From assembly GCA_024636005.1 (NCBI GenBank), contig JAGXHV010000034.1:1-43956 (forward strand): a stretch of 43,956 bases of DNA, given 5' to 3'. The DNA comes from Bacillota bacterium (GTDB taxonomy: Bacteria; Bacillota; Clostridia; Peptostreptococcales; Acidaminobacteraceae). Every line of letters begins with the position of its first letter. The first letter of the stretch is position 1. A program made the translations under genes and the position numbers. The notes beneath the pieces were generated by a model. It saw only the letters and a list, made by a program, of their open reading frames with translations, was not told the origin of the DNA and ran no database searches. This document shows positions 14,734 through 22,104 of the stretch, in pieces.

Positions 14734-17043
14734 ATGTTCATGCGATGGGTTATAAAGACCGGTAAAATTGCATTGTTGACCTATATTTGTCTCGTGGTTC
14801 TGGCGCTGCCGGGATTCACAGATGAAGCGCGTCCAAAATTGATATTTGGCGATGACATCTATTACCCACCATACAGTTATCTGGATGAAAATGGTGAACC
14901 TACGGGTTACAATGTTGAACTTGCAAAAGCTGTAGGTAAAGCCATGGGGTATGATGTTGAAATCAGGCTTGATGAGTGGCATCTTATCAGAGAAGCCCTT
15001 GAAAAAGGTGAAATTGAAGTCATATCTGGAATTTTTCATTCCGTGGAGAGAGAGAGCTTGTATAGTTTTTCAATCGACCACAGCGCAATGACCGGCGATA
15101 TCTTTACAAAGCAAGGCGTATTTTTAACTACGATAGAAGAGCTCAGGGATCAGACTGTGGCAGTACAAAAAGAGGATATTGTTGCAGAGTATCTCGATGG
15201 TCTTGGACTGAATATAGAGTTGATAGAGGTTTCGACAGTAAAAGACGCACTGATGATGGTTGAAGAAGGCACTGTGAAGTATGCGGGAGTCCTTAAGGCA
15301 CCGGGGCTCTATATTTTGAATGAATATGGTATCACAGATCTTAAAGCGCAGGAGTTCGGTTTTCTCAGCCAAGGATATGCCATGGCTGTCAATAAAGGCA
15401 ATGAGGAGCTCTTAAATATTTTGAACGGTGGTCTTCAACTGGTAAAGGCAACTGGCGAATATGATCTTATTTATGAAAAATGGCTGAGTGTGTTCGAGGA
15501 AAAGGGAATAGAATACTTTTTCAGACGCTACAAGTGGGTACTGGTATCATCAGCTCTTGTATTGATTTTACTGATCGGAACGAATCTTTTCCTCAGGTAT
15601 AAGGTGGAACAGCGGACAAGGGCTCTAAAGAAAATGAATTTCAACCTACTGGAAAGTGAACATAAAAACAAAGCAATTCTCAATGCACTTCCGGACATTG
15701 TATTCACTTTGGATGGCAATGGCACGTTTTTGGATTGTCAGCAAGGTGAGGGAAATGAACTGTTTTTGCCAAAGGAAGTGTTCATTGGAAAAACCATTGA
15801 GGAAATCATGCCTCCCCAGATTTCCAAAAGTAGTATTAGGGCACTAAGAGAAGTCATGGAAACCGGGGTCATGCAAATAATCGAGTATGACATGGAAATG
15901 GAACGTGGAACGGTATCCTATGAAATGAGGATGGTGAAATCGCGCTCAAATGAAGTGATTGCCATCGCCAGAAATATCTCTGAAGATAAAAAGAGACGTG
16001 AACGCGTGGAGTTTTTGAGTTATCATGACCAATTGACGGAACTTTACAACAGGAGATTCTTTGTGGAGGAGCTTAATCGACTCGATGTGGAGCGCAATTA
16101 TCCACTCTGCATTATCATGGCAGACGTCAATGGTCTCAAACTGATCAACGACTCATTTGGTCATGTGGTTGGAGATGAGCTACTCGTCAAAGTAGCTGAA
16201 GTACTGAGGGAAGCCTGTCGTGCAGATGAGATTATCTCAAGAATCGGTGGCGATGAGTTTGTCATACTGATTCCTAAAATAGAGAATACTCACGCCGAGC
16301 AATTGATCGATAGAATTCAGACGCTTGCTGCAGGTGTCAACGTGAGTTCGGTCAACCTTTCGGTTTCATTCGGATGGAATATCAAAAAAAATCCTGATGA
16401 AGAAATCCAGGAAGTATTCAATCAGGCTGAGGACATGATGTACAGAAGAAAACTCGTTGAAGGTCCAAACATGAGAGGCAAAACGGTAGAGACCATCATA
16501 GACACCATCAATTCTAAAAGCAAAGTGGAAAAAGAACATTCGGAAAATGTCGCCAAATTATGCAAAGCCTTTGCCAAATCACTTGATTTTACTGAACGCG
16601 AAGTGGAAGCGATGAAGACCATCGGTCTTTTGCATGACATCGGAAAAATCGCAATCAATGATGAACTGCTTTATAATAAAGTGAATCTGACAGCAGAGGA
16701 ATTTGAGGATGTCAAGAAACATTCTGAGATTGGATATAGAATCCTGAGTTCGGTCAATGATTTCGCCGACATCGCAAATTTTATCCTTCATCATCATGAA
16801 CGTTGGGACGGTACGGGATATCCATTAGGCATCTCCGGTGAAGCGATTCCACTGGAATCCAGAATCATTGCCATAGTAGATGCGTATGATGCGATGATCA
16901 ATGATCGACATTATAAAAATAAAATGTCAGTGGAAGAAGCGAAAGAGGAATTGAAAAGAAATGCGGGAACACAGTTTGATCCACGATTGGTATCGTGGTT
17001 TATCACTAAAATTAATCCCACAGAGCAAAAGCCCTTCTCATGA
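14734..17043 (+). CDS. Solute-binding sensor with PAS, GGDEF and HD-GYP domains (cyclic-di-GMP turnover)
   Basis: This 769-aa membrane sensor predicts both synthesis and breakdown of c-di-GMP. Order: signal/transmembrane segment (about 10-28); an extracellular SBP_bac_3-like amino-acid-binding fold (about 32-255; FGDDIYYPPYSYLDENGEPT); a transmembrane helix (about 268-288); a PAS domain (about 305-420); GGDEF with the intact motif at 505-509; and HD-GYP with HDIGK (634-638) and HHHERWDGTGYP (686-697). The inhibitory-site position upstream of GGDEF reads RADE, not RxxD. The start is the ATG at 14734, with GAGGTG five bases upstream; the ATG at 14740 is possible. A TATACT lies at 14712. Confidence 0.92.
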   Translation: MFMRWVIKTGKIALLTYICLVVLALPGFTDEARPKLIFGDDIYYPPYSYLDENGEPTGYNVELAKAVGKAMGYDVEIRLDEWHLIREALEKGEIEVISGIFHSVERESLYSFSIDHSAMTGDIFTKQGVFLTTIEELRDQTVAVQKEDIVAEYLDGLGLNIELIEVSTVKDALMMVEEGTVKYAGVLKAPGLYILNEYGITDLKAQEFGFLSQGYAMAVNKGNEELLNILNGGLQLVKATGEYDLIYEKWLSVFEEKGIEYFFRRYKWVLVSSALVLILLIGTNLFLRYKVEQRTRALKKMNFNLLESEHKNKAILNALPDIVFTLDGNGTFLDCQQGEGNELFLPKEVFIGKTIEEIMPPQISKSSIRALREVMETGVMQIIEYDMEMERGTVSYEMRMVKSRSNEVIAIARNISEDKKRRERVEFLSYHDQLTELYNRRFFVEELNRLDVERNYPLCIIMADVNGLKLINDSFGHVVGDELLVKVAEVLREACRADEIISRIGGDEFVILIPKIENTHAEQLIDRIQTLAAGVNVSSVNLSVSFGWNIKKNPDEEIQEVFNQAEDMMYRRKLVEGPNMRGKTVETIIDTINSKSKVEKEHSENVAKLCKAFAKSLDFTEREVEAMKTIGLLHDIGKIAINDELLYNKVNLTAEEFEDVKKHSEIGYRILSSVNDFADIANFILHHHERWDGTGYPLGISGEAIPLESRIIAIVDAYDAMINDRHYKNKMSVEEAKEELKRNAGTQFDPRLVSWFITKINPTEQKPFS

Positions 17044-17076
17044 CAGGTTGTCATGGTTAGGGCTTTACTATTTTTG
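17027..17076. terminator. Bidirectional intrinsic terminator
   Basis: AAAGCCCT (17028-17035) pairs with AGGGCTTT (17059-17066), and inside it CATGACA pairs with TGTCATG. T-rich and A-rich flanks serve the convergent genes ending at 17043 and 17068. Confidence 0.8.
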
Positions 17077-17559
17077 TGAGATGGAATGCGCCAGTTTTTT
17101 GATTTTGTTCCTGGTCTTAGGACTTATGAGCTCAATTGTTGTACAATATTTGTCAACCAAAGAGACGACCAGCGACTCTTTGTATTTTGGAATTTTGTTC
17201 AGAGTCAGAGGCCACATATGTTTTAAAATGATGTCTTCTTCTATCTCTGAAAGATCGAAATGCGACTTGGCATTTTCGAGTGCAATTTCGGGATGAGCAA
17301 AGCCGTGCAGTTTTTCGCTGCGGCGCTCTTTGTGCCAATCGTATAGGAAAAAGTCGTGAAGGAGTCCTCCTCTAGCCGCTGCAATTTCATCACAATGAAG
17401 TCTTTTGCACACCAGATAACTATTATAAGAGACAAAAATAGAGTGTTCCATACAACTGAGATCACGGTGTTGAATGTAATTTTTCATGTCGTGCAGGTGA
17501 TCATTTTCTAGTATGTCTTCAATGGTCGAGCGGTAGAGTTCCAAAAAAATGCTCTTCAA
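17068..17559 (-). CDS. HD-domain phosphohydrolase-like protein
   Basis: The soluble product is 163 aa. HD-superfamily metal ligands are visible: His in MEHSIFVSYNSY, the HD pair in ARGGLLHDFFLYDW, and a later Asp in VSLVDKY. Family members hydrolyse phosphomonoesters or phosphodiesters, often of nucleotides; the substrate here is unknown. Translation starts at a TTG (17559) with a strong AGGAGGTG seven bases upstream. It is a one-gene unit, convergent with the c-di-GMP sensor. Confidence 0.82.
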   Translation of the reverse strand: MKSIFLELYRSTIEDILENDHLHDMKNYIQHRDLSCMEHSIFVSYNSYLVCKRLHCDEIAAARGGLLHDFFLYDWHKERRSEKLHGFAHPEIALENAKSHFDLSEIEEDIILKHMWPLTLNKIPKYKESLVVSLVDKYCTTIELISPKTRNKIKKLAHSISQK

Positions 17560-17607
17560 GTTATGTCACCTCCTATTTGATATTTATACCCAGTTTAAGT
17601 GCCGATA

Positions 17608-17616
17608 TGATATAAT
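17608..17616 (+). promoter_or_regulatory. Extended -10 promoter of the ABC-F gene
   Basis: TGATATAAT is an extended -10 (TGn plus TATAAT at 17611-17616), 33 bases before the ATG. No good -35 is seen. Confidence 0.55.
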
Positions 17617-17648
17617 CATGAAAGATTATTGAGAAAAAGGTGAAGAAC

Positions 17649-19520
17649 ATGAATTTATTGTCCGTAGAAAATTTAACCAAATCCTATACCGAAAGAAAGC
17701 TTCTGAATGGGGTGACTTTTGGTCTTGAAGATACAGATAGAGTGGGCATCATAGGTGTCAACGGCACTGGAAAATCCACATTCCTGAAAATAATTGCGGG
17801 AGTGGAACCCCCTGATGCGGGTAAAGTCACCAAAGGGAATCAAGTGAATATAGAGTACTTGTCTCAGGTCATCGATTTTGACCCGAATCAGACTGTGATT
17901 GAAGAAGTATTCAAGGGTCATTCGAAGAATCTTCAACTCGTCAGACGTTATGAGGCAGCCATATCGGATGAACACTCACATTCAGACCTTATTTTGAGGT
18001 TGACAGCAGAAATGGATGCTACGGGTGCGTGGGGACTTGAAAGTGAGGCAAAGACAGTCTTAACAAAACTGGGCATCAACGATTTCAATCAAAAAGTGGG
18101 GACGCTATCAGGTGGACAGCGTAAACGTGTTGCCTTGGCATCGGCATTAATCAATCCAGCAGAAATTCTCATACTGGATGAACCGACGAACCACCTCGAT
18201 TCAGAAACCATTGATTGGCTCGAAAATCATCTCAAATCGAGAAAAGGCGCATTGCTCATGATTACGCATGACCGTTATTTTCTGGATCGGGTCGTCAATA
18301 AGATCATTGAAATCGATGTCGGCAATCTGTACACGTATGAAGGCAATTACAATTATTACCTGGAAAAGAAAATTGAGCGTGAAGAACGTTCCGTATCCAT
18401 AGAGTCAAAAAAGCGCAATTTGTTCAAAAAAGAGCTCGCTTGGATCAGAAAAGGTGCACAGGCGCGTTCGACCAAACAAAAGGCTAGGATTGACAGATTT
18501 AACGATCTCAGTGACAGTCTGGATTACTCACAAGGAGAAAAACTGGATATGTCTGTTGCGGGAACACGCCTTGGCAGAAAAATCATAGAGATTGAAAACA
18601 TATCCAAGAGTTTTGGGGATCTTCATCTGATTAAAGATTTCACCTATACTGTGCTCAGGGACGACCGTGTCGGTATACTTGGACCCAATGGAATGGGGAA
18701 ATCCACTTTAATCAATATCATAACAGGAAAACTGAAACCGGACACTGGAACCGTCGACACCGGGGAAACAGTCAAAATTGGACTTTTTTCTCAAGAAAAC
18801 CAAGATATGGATTCAGAGATGCGTGCCATAGAATTTATAAAAGAAGGCGGAGAATATGTAGAGACCTCAGATGGATCGAAGATTACAGCCGCCCAAATGA
18901 TGGAGCGGTTCCTGTTTGACAAGACCCTTCAGTGGACCCCGATAGGAAAACTCTCCGGTGGTGAACGAAGAAGACTCCAGCTTCTGAGAATTCTTATGGA
19001 AGCGCCTAATATCCTAGTGCTTGACGAGCCAACCAATGACCTGGACATCTCCACTTTGACGGTACTTGAGGATTATATTGAAGGTTTTCCTGGTGCTGTG
19101 ATCATCGTCTCCCACGACCGTTATCTACTCGACAAAGTCGTTGAAAAGCTTTTTGTCTTTGAAGGGGAAGGCCAAATAGTAAGTTATACAGGCAATTATG
19201 CTTACTTCAGTGAGCTTAAGGCCACTGAATCTGCAAATGCACCCAAAGAAAAGAGTGAGGTTAGAGTCAAGGAAAGATCCAAATCCAGTTCAGACAAAGT
19301 CAAATTCAGTTTTGCTGAACAAAGGGAATGGGATGAAATCGACAGTGTGATTGAAAAACTCGAAACAGAACTGGGCAACGTCAGTACTGCAATAGAACAG
19401 ACTAAGACAGATTATGAGGCGCTTGAGCAATTGCTCAGCGAAAAACATGCACTTGAAAAAGCACTTGATGAAAAAATGGAGCGTTGGGTCTATCTCAATG
19501 AAATTGCGGAGATAATGTAA
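17649..19520 (+). CDS. ABC-F family ribosome-associated ATPase (Uup/YdiF-like)
   Basis: The soluble protein is 623 aa with two ABC modules and no membrane domain. Module 1 has GVNGTGKST (from 36), LSGGQRKRVALAS and LDEPTNHLD. A charged interdomain linker with repeated Lys/Arg (EREERSVSIESKKRNLFKKE) follows, the region that enters the ribosomal E site in this family. Module 2 has GPNGMGKST (from 345), LSGGERRRLQLL and LDEPTNDLD. The C-terminus is a coiled coil (IDSVIEKLETEL...LEKALDEKMERW), as in Uup and YdiF. ABC-F proteins act in translation, or in some cases antibiotic resistance; the linker does not decide which. I chose the ATG at 17649 over a GTG at 17640 because AAAAAGGTG spaces correctly with the ATG. 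Confidence 0.93.
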   Translation: MNLLSVENLTKSYTERKLLNGVTFGLEDTDRVGIIGVNGTGKSTFLKIIAGVEPPDAGKVTKGNQVNIEYLSQVIDFDPNQTVIEEVFKGHSKNLQLVRRYEAAISDEHSHSDLILRLTAEMDATGAWGLESEAKTVLTKLGINDFNQKVGTLSGGQRKRVALASALINPAEILILDEPTNHLDSETIDWLENHLKSRKGALLMITHDRYFLDRVVNKIIEIDVGNLYTYEGNYNYYLEKKIEREERSVSIESKKRNLFKKELAWIRKGAQARSTKQKARIDRFNDLSDSLDYSQGEKLDMSVAGTRLGRKIIEIENISKSFGDLHLIKDFTYTVLRDDRVGILGPNGMGKSTLINIITGKLKPDTGTVDTGETVKIGLFSQENQDMDSEMRAIEFIKEGGEYVETSDGSKITAAQMMERFLFDKTLQWTPIGKLSGGERRRLQLLRILMEAPNILVLDEPTNDLDISTLTVLEDYIEGFPGAVIIVSHDRYLLDKVVEKLFVFEGEGQIVSYTGNYAYFSELKATESANAPKEKSEVRVKERSKSSSDKVKFSFAEQREWDEIDSVIEKLETELGNVSTAIEQTKTDYEALEQLLSEKHALEKALDEKMERWVYLNEIAEIM

Positions 19521-19544
19521 ACTAATGTATTGTCAAAATAAATA

Positions 19545-19584
19545 AACAGCGGGTTCATTTTTAACTTGAGCCCGCTGTTTTTGC
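19545..19584. terminator. Bidirectional intrinsic terminator
   Basis: AAACAGCGGG pairs with CCCGCTGTTT, extended inside by TTCA/TTGA. It lies between convergent genes ending at 19520 and 19587. Confidence 0.82.
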
Positions 19585-19586
19585 AA

Positions 19587-20069
19587 TTACATTTTGAGTT
19601 CGAGACTGTTTTTTGGACAGACATCAATACATTTGAGGCACTTTGAGCAACTGAAAGCTTCAGCAGGTGTCTCTTTGTTTTTTTTGTAAAGACTCGTCGA
19701 AGTGTTGAGGGATGAGATGTAGCAAGCTTTGTCGCAGAGTCCGCACGATGTGCAAGTGGCTTCATTGCGTTTGATTTTGAAAAGGGAGTATTTGTTCAGG
19801 AAACCTTGTACCCATGAAATCGGACAACCAAGCTTGTAGTAATTGTACATGTGCGCTTTGGATTGATCTTCATTCATATTTCGTGTCATGAATTCCATGA
19901 ATAGCCCCATGGGACACATCCATTTGCAGAACATTTTCCCGAAGACCGCTCCTAGAACAATGGACACTCCAAAGACTATCGCAAGTCCATTTGAAAATAC
20001 TGAAATCACATAAAAGACCAATCCGCTGAATGCAAATTGTATAGGTCTTCTGTATTTTGACAAATTCAT
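19587..20069 (-). CDS. 4Fe-4S membrane protein, NapH-like
   Basis: The product is 160 aa. Two N-terminal membrane segments carry a CKWMCPMG motif near residue 48, like the CxxxCP of NapH/NosR/CcoG-type proteins. Two ferredoxin-type clusters follow, CTSCGLCDKAC (about 106-116) and CSKCLKCIDVCP (about 140-151). It should move electrons at the membrane; partner and substrate are unknown. NapH proteins are usually longer, so this is a short, possibly minimal version. The gene has its own promoter overlapping the end of the MATE gene and a G/C-tract operator, so it is regulated separately from MATE. Confidence 0.83.
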   Translation of the reverse strand: MNLSKYRRPIQFAFSGLVFYVISVFSNGLAIVFGVSIVLGAVFGKMFCKWMCPMGLFMEFMTRNMNEDQSKAHMYNYYKLGCPISWVQGFLNKYSLFKIKRNEATCTSCGLCDKACYISSLNTSTSLYKKNKETPAEAFSCSKCLKCIDVCPKNSLELKM

Positions 20070-20087
20070 ACCATACCCCTTTCGCCA

Positions 20088-20106
20088 ACCCCCTATAGGT
20101 GGGGGT
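20088..20106. promoter_or_regulatory. CsoR/FrmR-type candidate operator before the 4Fe-4S protein
   Basis: ACCCCCTATAGGTGGGGGT is a C-tract/G-tract inverted repeat (six-base arms ACCCCC/GGGGGT, seven-base centre). It begins about nine bases past the -10 box of the minus-strand promoter. Such G/C-tract palindromes are bound by CsoR/RcnR/FrmR/CstR-family metal, formaldehyde or persulfide sensors. The family assignment is by shape only. Confidence 0.5.
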
Positions 20107-20115
20107 ACGAAAAAA

Positions 20116-20144
20116 AGTATATCATATCCTATGCGGTTTGTAAA
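20116..20144 (-). promoter_or_regulatory. Promoter of the 4Fe-4S protein gene
   Basis: On the minus strand TTTACA (20139-20144), a 17-base spacer and TATACT (20116-20121). The -35 lies inside the last codons of the MATE gene. Confidence 0.75.
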
Positions 20145-21481
20145 ACATGAGATGCATCCAAATGACGCATTTCTATTACAAGGAATAGGGCTGTGACAAT
20201 TGAAGCAATTAAGTCAGCTGTAGGACCTGCATACCATACACCCATAAGTCCGAAGAATTGTGGCAATATGATAAGCATTGGGATCAGTACTATGACTTGC
20301 CTAAGCAGTCCTAGGAACATGGACTTCGGCGCCTTACCAACAGCTTGGAAATAGTTCGAACTGATGATTTGGAAACCGATGATCGGCAACATGACCAGAA
20401 AAGTTCTCATACCGACTGTTGCGACGCTGATCAGTTCTGGATCGCTATTGAACATTTTAATCATAGCCACCGTAAAAAATTGAGTCATGATGAATCCAAA
20501 AGTAGATATGATTGTACCACCTACGATGGCATATTTCAGTGCTTCCTTCACGCGACGATATTGTTTTGCGCCATAATTGAAACCGATAATAGGCTGAGCC
20601 CCTTGATTGATTCCAAAAATCGGCATCAGAAAGAACATAGCAAGTGAATTGATGACGGTCATCGCACCAATTGCGATATCACCCCCATTGGCTTTAAGCG
20701 CATTATTGGAGATGATGGTCACAAGACTCGCAGCAACTTGCATGAAAAACGGTGACATGCCTATAGCCATTATGCTGCCCACGATTGCGGCATTCGGCTT
20801 GAGATTCTCTTTTTTGAGCTTCAATTTGCTTTTCCCCGAAAGGAAATATTTCATCACCCAGATGGTCGTCACGAGCTGAGAGAGAATTGTTGCTATAGCG
20901 GCTCCTCTGATGCCCAGACCGAAAGCGAAGATGAAGATCGGGTCAAGTATGATGTTTGTGAGGGCTCCAAGGATCATGGTGTACATGGCAATTTTCGGAT
21001 TGCCCTCGGCACGTATGACATTGTTCAGTCCGAAACCTATACCCTGAAAAAGTGAACCCATCAGGATAACGGTCATATATTGATTGGCGTATTCGTAAGT
21101 TGCAGGGCTCGCTCCAAACAGATACAGCAGAGGTTCTTTAAAGGTCAGACCGATGATCATGACACTTCCCATGATTAGAATTAGCATGGTAAAAGCGTTC
21201 CCTAGAATTTTCTCGGCGTCATCGTGACGACCTTCGCCAAGCCTTATGGAGATGCGAGAGGCAGCGCCGATACCTATGAGCATACCGAATGCCATCATCA
21301 GGATCATCATTGGAAGAGATAAACCGATACCTGTCATTGGAAGTGGCCCGAGCCATCCAATATAGATCCGGTCTACGACATTGTAAAGAGCGTTGACCAT
21401 CATTCCCACTATAGCAGGGATAGAGAATTTGAGCAGCAGTTTCCATATTTTTTCAGTCTGTAATAATTCATTGTTTGACAT
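20129..21481 (-). CDS. MATE family efflux transporter
   Basis: This 450-aa protein has twelve predicted helices in two repeats. The N-terminus has the MATE pattern LLKFSIPAIVGMMVNALYNVVDRIYIGWLG, and the second half repeats the start of the fold with FFLMPIFGINQGAQPIIGFNYGA. MATE proteins export cationic drugs or metabolites in exchange for Na+ or H+. The gene lies 22 bases after a MarR regulator and appears to be its target and co-transcribed partner. The AGGA site is short. The exported compound is unknown. Confidence 0.92.
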   Translation of the reverse strand: MSNNELLQTEKIWKLLLKFSIPAIVGMMVNALYNVVDRIYIGWLGPLPMTGIGLSLPMMILMMAFGMLIGIGAASRISIRLGEGRHDDAEKILGNAFTMLILIMGSVMIIGLTFKEPLLYLFGASPATYEYANQYMTVILMGSLFQGIGFGLNNVIRAEGNPKIAMYTMILGALTNIILDPIFIFAFGLGIRGAAIATILSQLVTTIWVMKYFLSGKSKLKLKKENLKPNAAIVGSIMAIGMSPFFMQVAASLVTIISNNALKANGGDIAIGAMTVINSLAMFFLMPIFGINQGAQPIIGFNYGAKQYRRVKEALKYAIVGGTIISTFGFIMTQFFTVAMIKMFNSDPELISVATVGMRTFLVMLPIIGFQIISSNYFQAVGKAPKSMFLGLLRQVIVLIPMLIILPQFFGLMGVWYAGPTADLIASIVTALFLVIEMRHLDASHVLQTA

Positions 21482-21503
21482 ATCGTTCCTCGTTTCAAAT
21501 GTT

Positions 21504-21944
21504 CTATTTTCTATAAGCCTTGGAGTTTTCGGACAGCTTGCAGATTAGGGTTTGTAGTGTCGTTCGTTCATCAGTGCTCAAATTCTGAAGTAAAATATCG
21601 TCCCAGTCCATGGCGACTTTATATAATTCTTTTCTGAGTGCGTTGCCCTCATCAGTGAGGAAGACATTGTTGATTCGGTGGTCGTCCTTATTACGCTCAC
21701 GCTTCACAAGACCATTGGTCTCCAGTTTCTGAAGGGCTCTGGTTGTTGTGGCTTTATCCATATCCAGTGCTTTACTGATTTCATCTTGTGTAGATCCATT
21801 GTGATTATAAAGAAAAAAGAGGAAAGCATATTGTCCGCTACCGATATCATGATGGCTCATGGCTTGGTCAATATATGCTTTGCCATTACGATATATCATG
21901 GAGATGGATTTGCTGAGCTTGAAACAATTTGGATCTTGACTCAT
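21504..21944 (-). CDS. MarR family transcriptional regulator
   Basis: The 146-aa protein has the winged-helix MarR fold: helix-turn-helix around STQDEISKALDMDKATTTRALQKLETNGLVKRERN and wing KDDHRINNVFLTDEG. It heads a two-gene operon with a MATE exporter, and two copies of its likely operator sit on its own promoter. This points to ligand-relieved self-repression of the exporter. AAGGAA precedes the ATG. The inducer is unknown, probably a MATE substrate. Confidence 0.92.
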   Translation of the reverse strand: MSQDPNCFKLSKSISMIYRNGKAYIDQAMSHHDIGSGQYAFLFFLYNHNGSTQDEISKALDMDKATTTRALQKLETNGLVKRERNKDDHRINNVFLTDEGNALRKELYKVAMDWDDILLQNLSTDERTTLQTLICKLSENSKAYRK

Positions 21945-21969
21945 GATAAGTTCCTTTCTATGACAGAAT

Positions 21970-21985
21970 AGTTGCGTTTACAACT
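21970..21985. promoter_or_regulatory. MarR operator copy 1
   Basis: AGTTGCGTTTACAACT, an inverted AGTTG/CAACT pair, lies at the expected transcription start of the marR-MATE operon. Confidence 0.6.
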
Positions 21986-22014
21986 ATTCTAGAGGCAATT
22001 GGTTGCGTTGTCAA
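21986..22014 (-). promoter_or_regulatory. Promoter of the marR-MATE operon
   Basis: On the minus strand a perfect TTGACA (22009-22014), a 17-base spacer and TAGAAT (21986-21991), flanked by the two operator copies. Confidence 0.82.
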
Positions 22015-22016
22015 CT
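22001..22016. promoter_or_regulatory. MarR operator copy 2
   Basis: GGTTGCGTTGTCAACT matches copy 1 at 13 of 16 positions in the same orientation, 31 bases away (three helical turns), and covers the -35 box. Confidence 0.58.
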
Positions 22017-22104
22017 AAAAATAAAGATAGAATGTTACCCCATGGAATGGTAAAATAGACTCGAAACGTTCACAAATCTAGATAAATGACGGAGAATAGG
22101 CGAC

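Noticed and set aside
17601-17608. GCCGATAT resembling a sigma-D (motility) -10 box before the ABC-F gene
   Set aside because: There is no TAAA at the required distance, and an extended sigma-A -10 explains the promoter.
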